Source: Candidatus Methanoperedens sp. (GTDB lineage Archaea; Halobacteriota; Methanosarcinia; Methanosarcinales; Methanoperedenaceae). From it: a stretch of 64,000 bases of DNA. Position numbers and translations under genes: made by a program. The notes beneath the pieces were generated by a model. That model worked only from the letters and a program-made list of their open reading frames with translations. It did not search any database and was not told the DNA's origin. How positions within the stretch are numbered: the first letter of the stretch is position 1; every line of letters starts with the position of its first letter. Positions 63,114 to 64,000 of this stretch are shown one piece after another. The stretch lies in assembly GCA_026552975.1 (NCBI GenBank), contig JAPMTR010000064.1:1-64000 (forward strand), read 5' to 3'.

Positions 63114-63486
63114 TCACTGCCATTCTCAGAGAGCTACCACGTATTTTCGCATGTTTCGGCTTTTTTTCAATTTTTGTCACAAGCGCATTCTTATGTTTGG
63201 ATGCCAGAGCCCATGCGTTATCAAGTGTGTCCTCTGCTCCAAGAAATTTACCATCAGCTATTACAATGGTTTTACCGGAAAAATCCTTTACTAATTGTTT
63301 TTTCATTTTTTTAAATATGACATCGTTTAATGCCTGGTCATCTGATAGTTCACTACTGCCAGATATCCACACTCCGATCGCTTCTTCAAAAGCTCTGTTA
63401 AGTGAAATATGCCTATTTACAGCTGCGCTTTTAAAAAGCCTGTATCGCTTTTCATTAACTTTTCTCAGATGTACATTTATTGTCAT
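63094..63486 (-). CDS. RHH-like and DUF5678-like two-domain protein
   Basis: A 130-residue protein. Residues 1-45 (NVHLRKVNEKRYRLFKSAAVNRHISLNRAFEEAI) resemble an antitoxin-type ribbon-helix-helix. Residues 65-100 (KDFSGKTIVIADGKFLGAEDTLDNAWALA) fit the DUF5678 pattern of a short strand pair and helix. It precedes a retropepsin-like protease with a 20-base overlap, a toxin-antitoxin-like layout. I cannot name the function. Confidence 0.65.
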   Translation of the reverse strand: MTINVHLRKVNEKRYRLFKSAAVNRHISLNRAFEEAIGVWISGSSELSDDQALNDVIFKKMKKQLVKDFSGKTIVIADGKFLGAEDTLDNAWALASKHKNALVTKIEKKPKHAKIRGSSLRMAVIDAYEI

Positions 63487-63546
63487 TAAAATAATAATGG
63501 TTGATTTGGTTGATATAGTTTACATCTGTACTTTTTCCATGAATAA

Positions 63547-63930
63547 CTATTTTCGCCGCTCAAACTGCAGCATATAAAGATTCGGTCTTGGCGTTTTGCC
63601 TTCGCCACGCGCGAAGTCAGGGTAGCAGCGCTGGCACAGTATGCGCCAATTAAGAGAGGCCACGATAGAACTTCCAGGTACAAGGAACGCAAAAGTAGCT
63701 GTCGGTTTTACATCCAGATTTGCGGCCATTTCCTTGAGGATCACTAACAAATGCGGTTCAAAAACTTCGAGGTCATCAACTTCCAACCCGCGCATGTTGG
63801 CGGTGATTCCTGCGCACCCGCATGGCAGCGCAAACATATCAAGTTCAATCAAAAGTATTGGTCTTCCTATCAGTTTTCGAATTTTATCTTCTAATGCTGC
63901 CCTGTTCTTTAAAAGTTCTGTTGTGATCAT
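63547..63930 (-). CDS. Hypothetical protein with two Cys pairs
   Basis: A 127-residue protein not assigned to a family. It has FALPCGCAGI near residue 40 and ILCQRCYPDF near 105, a possible CxC plus CxxC metal site. ATG 63930 follows GGTGA at good spacing; an ATG eight codons upstream is the alternative. It is on the same strand as the RHH/protease pair, 60 bases upstream of it. Confidence 0.6.
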   Translation of the reverse strand: MITTELLKNRAALEDKIRKLIGRPILLIELDMFALPCGCAGITANMRGLEVDDLEVFEPHLLVILKEMAANLDVKPTATFAFLVPGSSIVASLNWRILCQRCYPDFARGEGKTPRPNLYMLQFERRK

Positions 63931-64000
63931 GTTTTCACCGAATATGGTTCCCATGGCTGGAGTTTTTCTGATTCTGTTCCACCATTTGAATATACCTGCG

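Overview
The window is a stretch of euryarchaeal chromosome. Archaeal information-processing genes dominate: the DNA polymerase D large subunit DP2, Orc1/Cdc6 beside an origin-like region, RPA with its partner RPAP, a RecJ-like DHH protein, Hel308, an XPF-type nuclease, GatE, thermosome, CDC48, FtsZ and an archaeal signal peptidase. Archaeal-type inositol lipid genes, PGF-CTERM sorting, and bacterial-type DnaK/GrpE and RuvA point to Methanosarcinales or their relatives (Methanoperedens/ANME-2d-like). No methane-metabolism gene is present, so this placement is inference.

Layout. 1-7.7 kb: a tiny zinc ribbon protein, hel308, uppS, hisS, signal peptidase, and orc1/cdc6 next to a 0.5 kb AT-rich non-coding region with at least four origin-recognition-box-like motifs. 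7.7-13.5 kb: UPF0147, a p27-like zinc protein, an Rsm22/METTL17-like methyltransferase, a secreted Lon-type protease with a PGF-CTERM tail, a degenerate nucleotidyltransferase, a SEC-C protein and a VapBC-like pair. 13.6-17 kb: polC (DP2). 17-25 kb: a defence island. It starts with a modular inverted-repeat element, followed by an apparent six-gene minus-strand operon jetA-jetB-jetC-jetD-mntA-hepT (type I Wadjet joined to an MntA/HepT toxin-antitoxin pair). The Wadjet genes look much more AT-rich than their neighbours. 25-31 kb: rpa-RPAP, RecJ-like protein, gatE, XPF-like nuclease and a nucleotidyltransferase remnant.

31-43 kb: two secreted lipoproteins (beta-propeller, CAP domain), inositol-phosphate synthase plus archaetidylinositol-phosphate synthase, a nucleotide-sugar acetyltransferase/aminotransferase pair, ftsZ, thiC, small unknowns and a five-repeat Ig-like surface protein. 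43.4-49 kb: tRNA-Cys, CDC48, an AmmeMemoRadiSam radical SAM enzyme, a winged-helix-like protein, a DUF3368/UPF0175-like toxin-antitoxin pair and a nitroreductase. 49-56 kb: a tightly overlapping argD-hisC-adenylate kinase operon, then purL (with two PurS-like domains fused at its N-terminus) and purQ. 56-62.7 kb: DUF169, a second inverted repeat, grpE-dnaK, thermosome, ruvA without a neighbouring ruvB, and a GDT1-family transporter. 62.7-64 kb: a translationally overlapping pair (RHH/DUF5678-like plus retropepsin-like protease) and an unknown Cys-containing protein.

The most interesting items are the Wadjet + MntA/HepT operon, the origin beside orc1/cdc6, the modular inverted-repeat elements, the PurS-PurS-PurL fusion, and the RHH/aspartic-protease pair.
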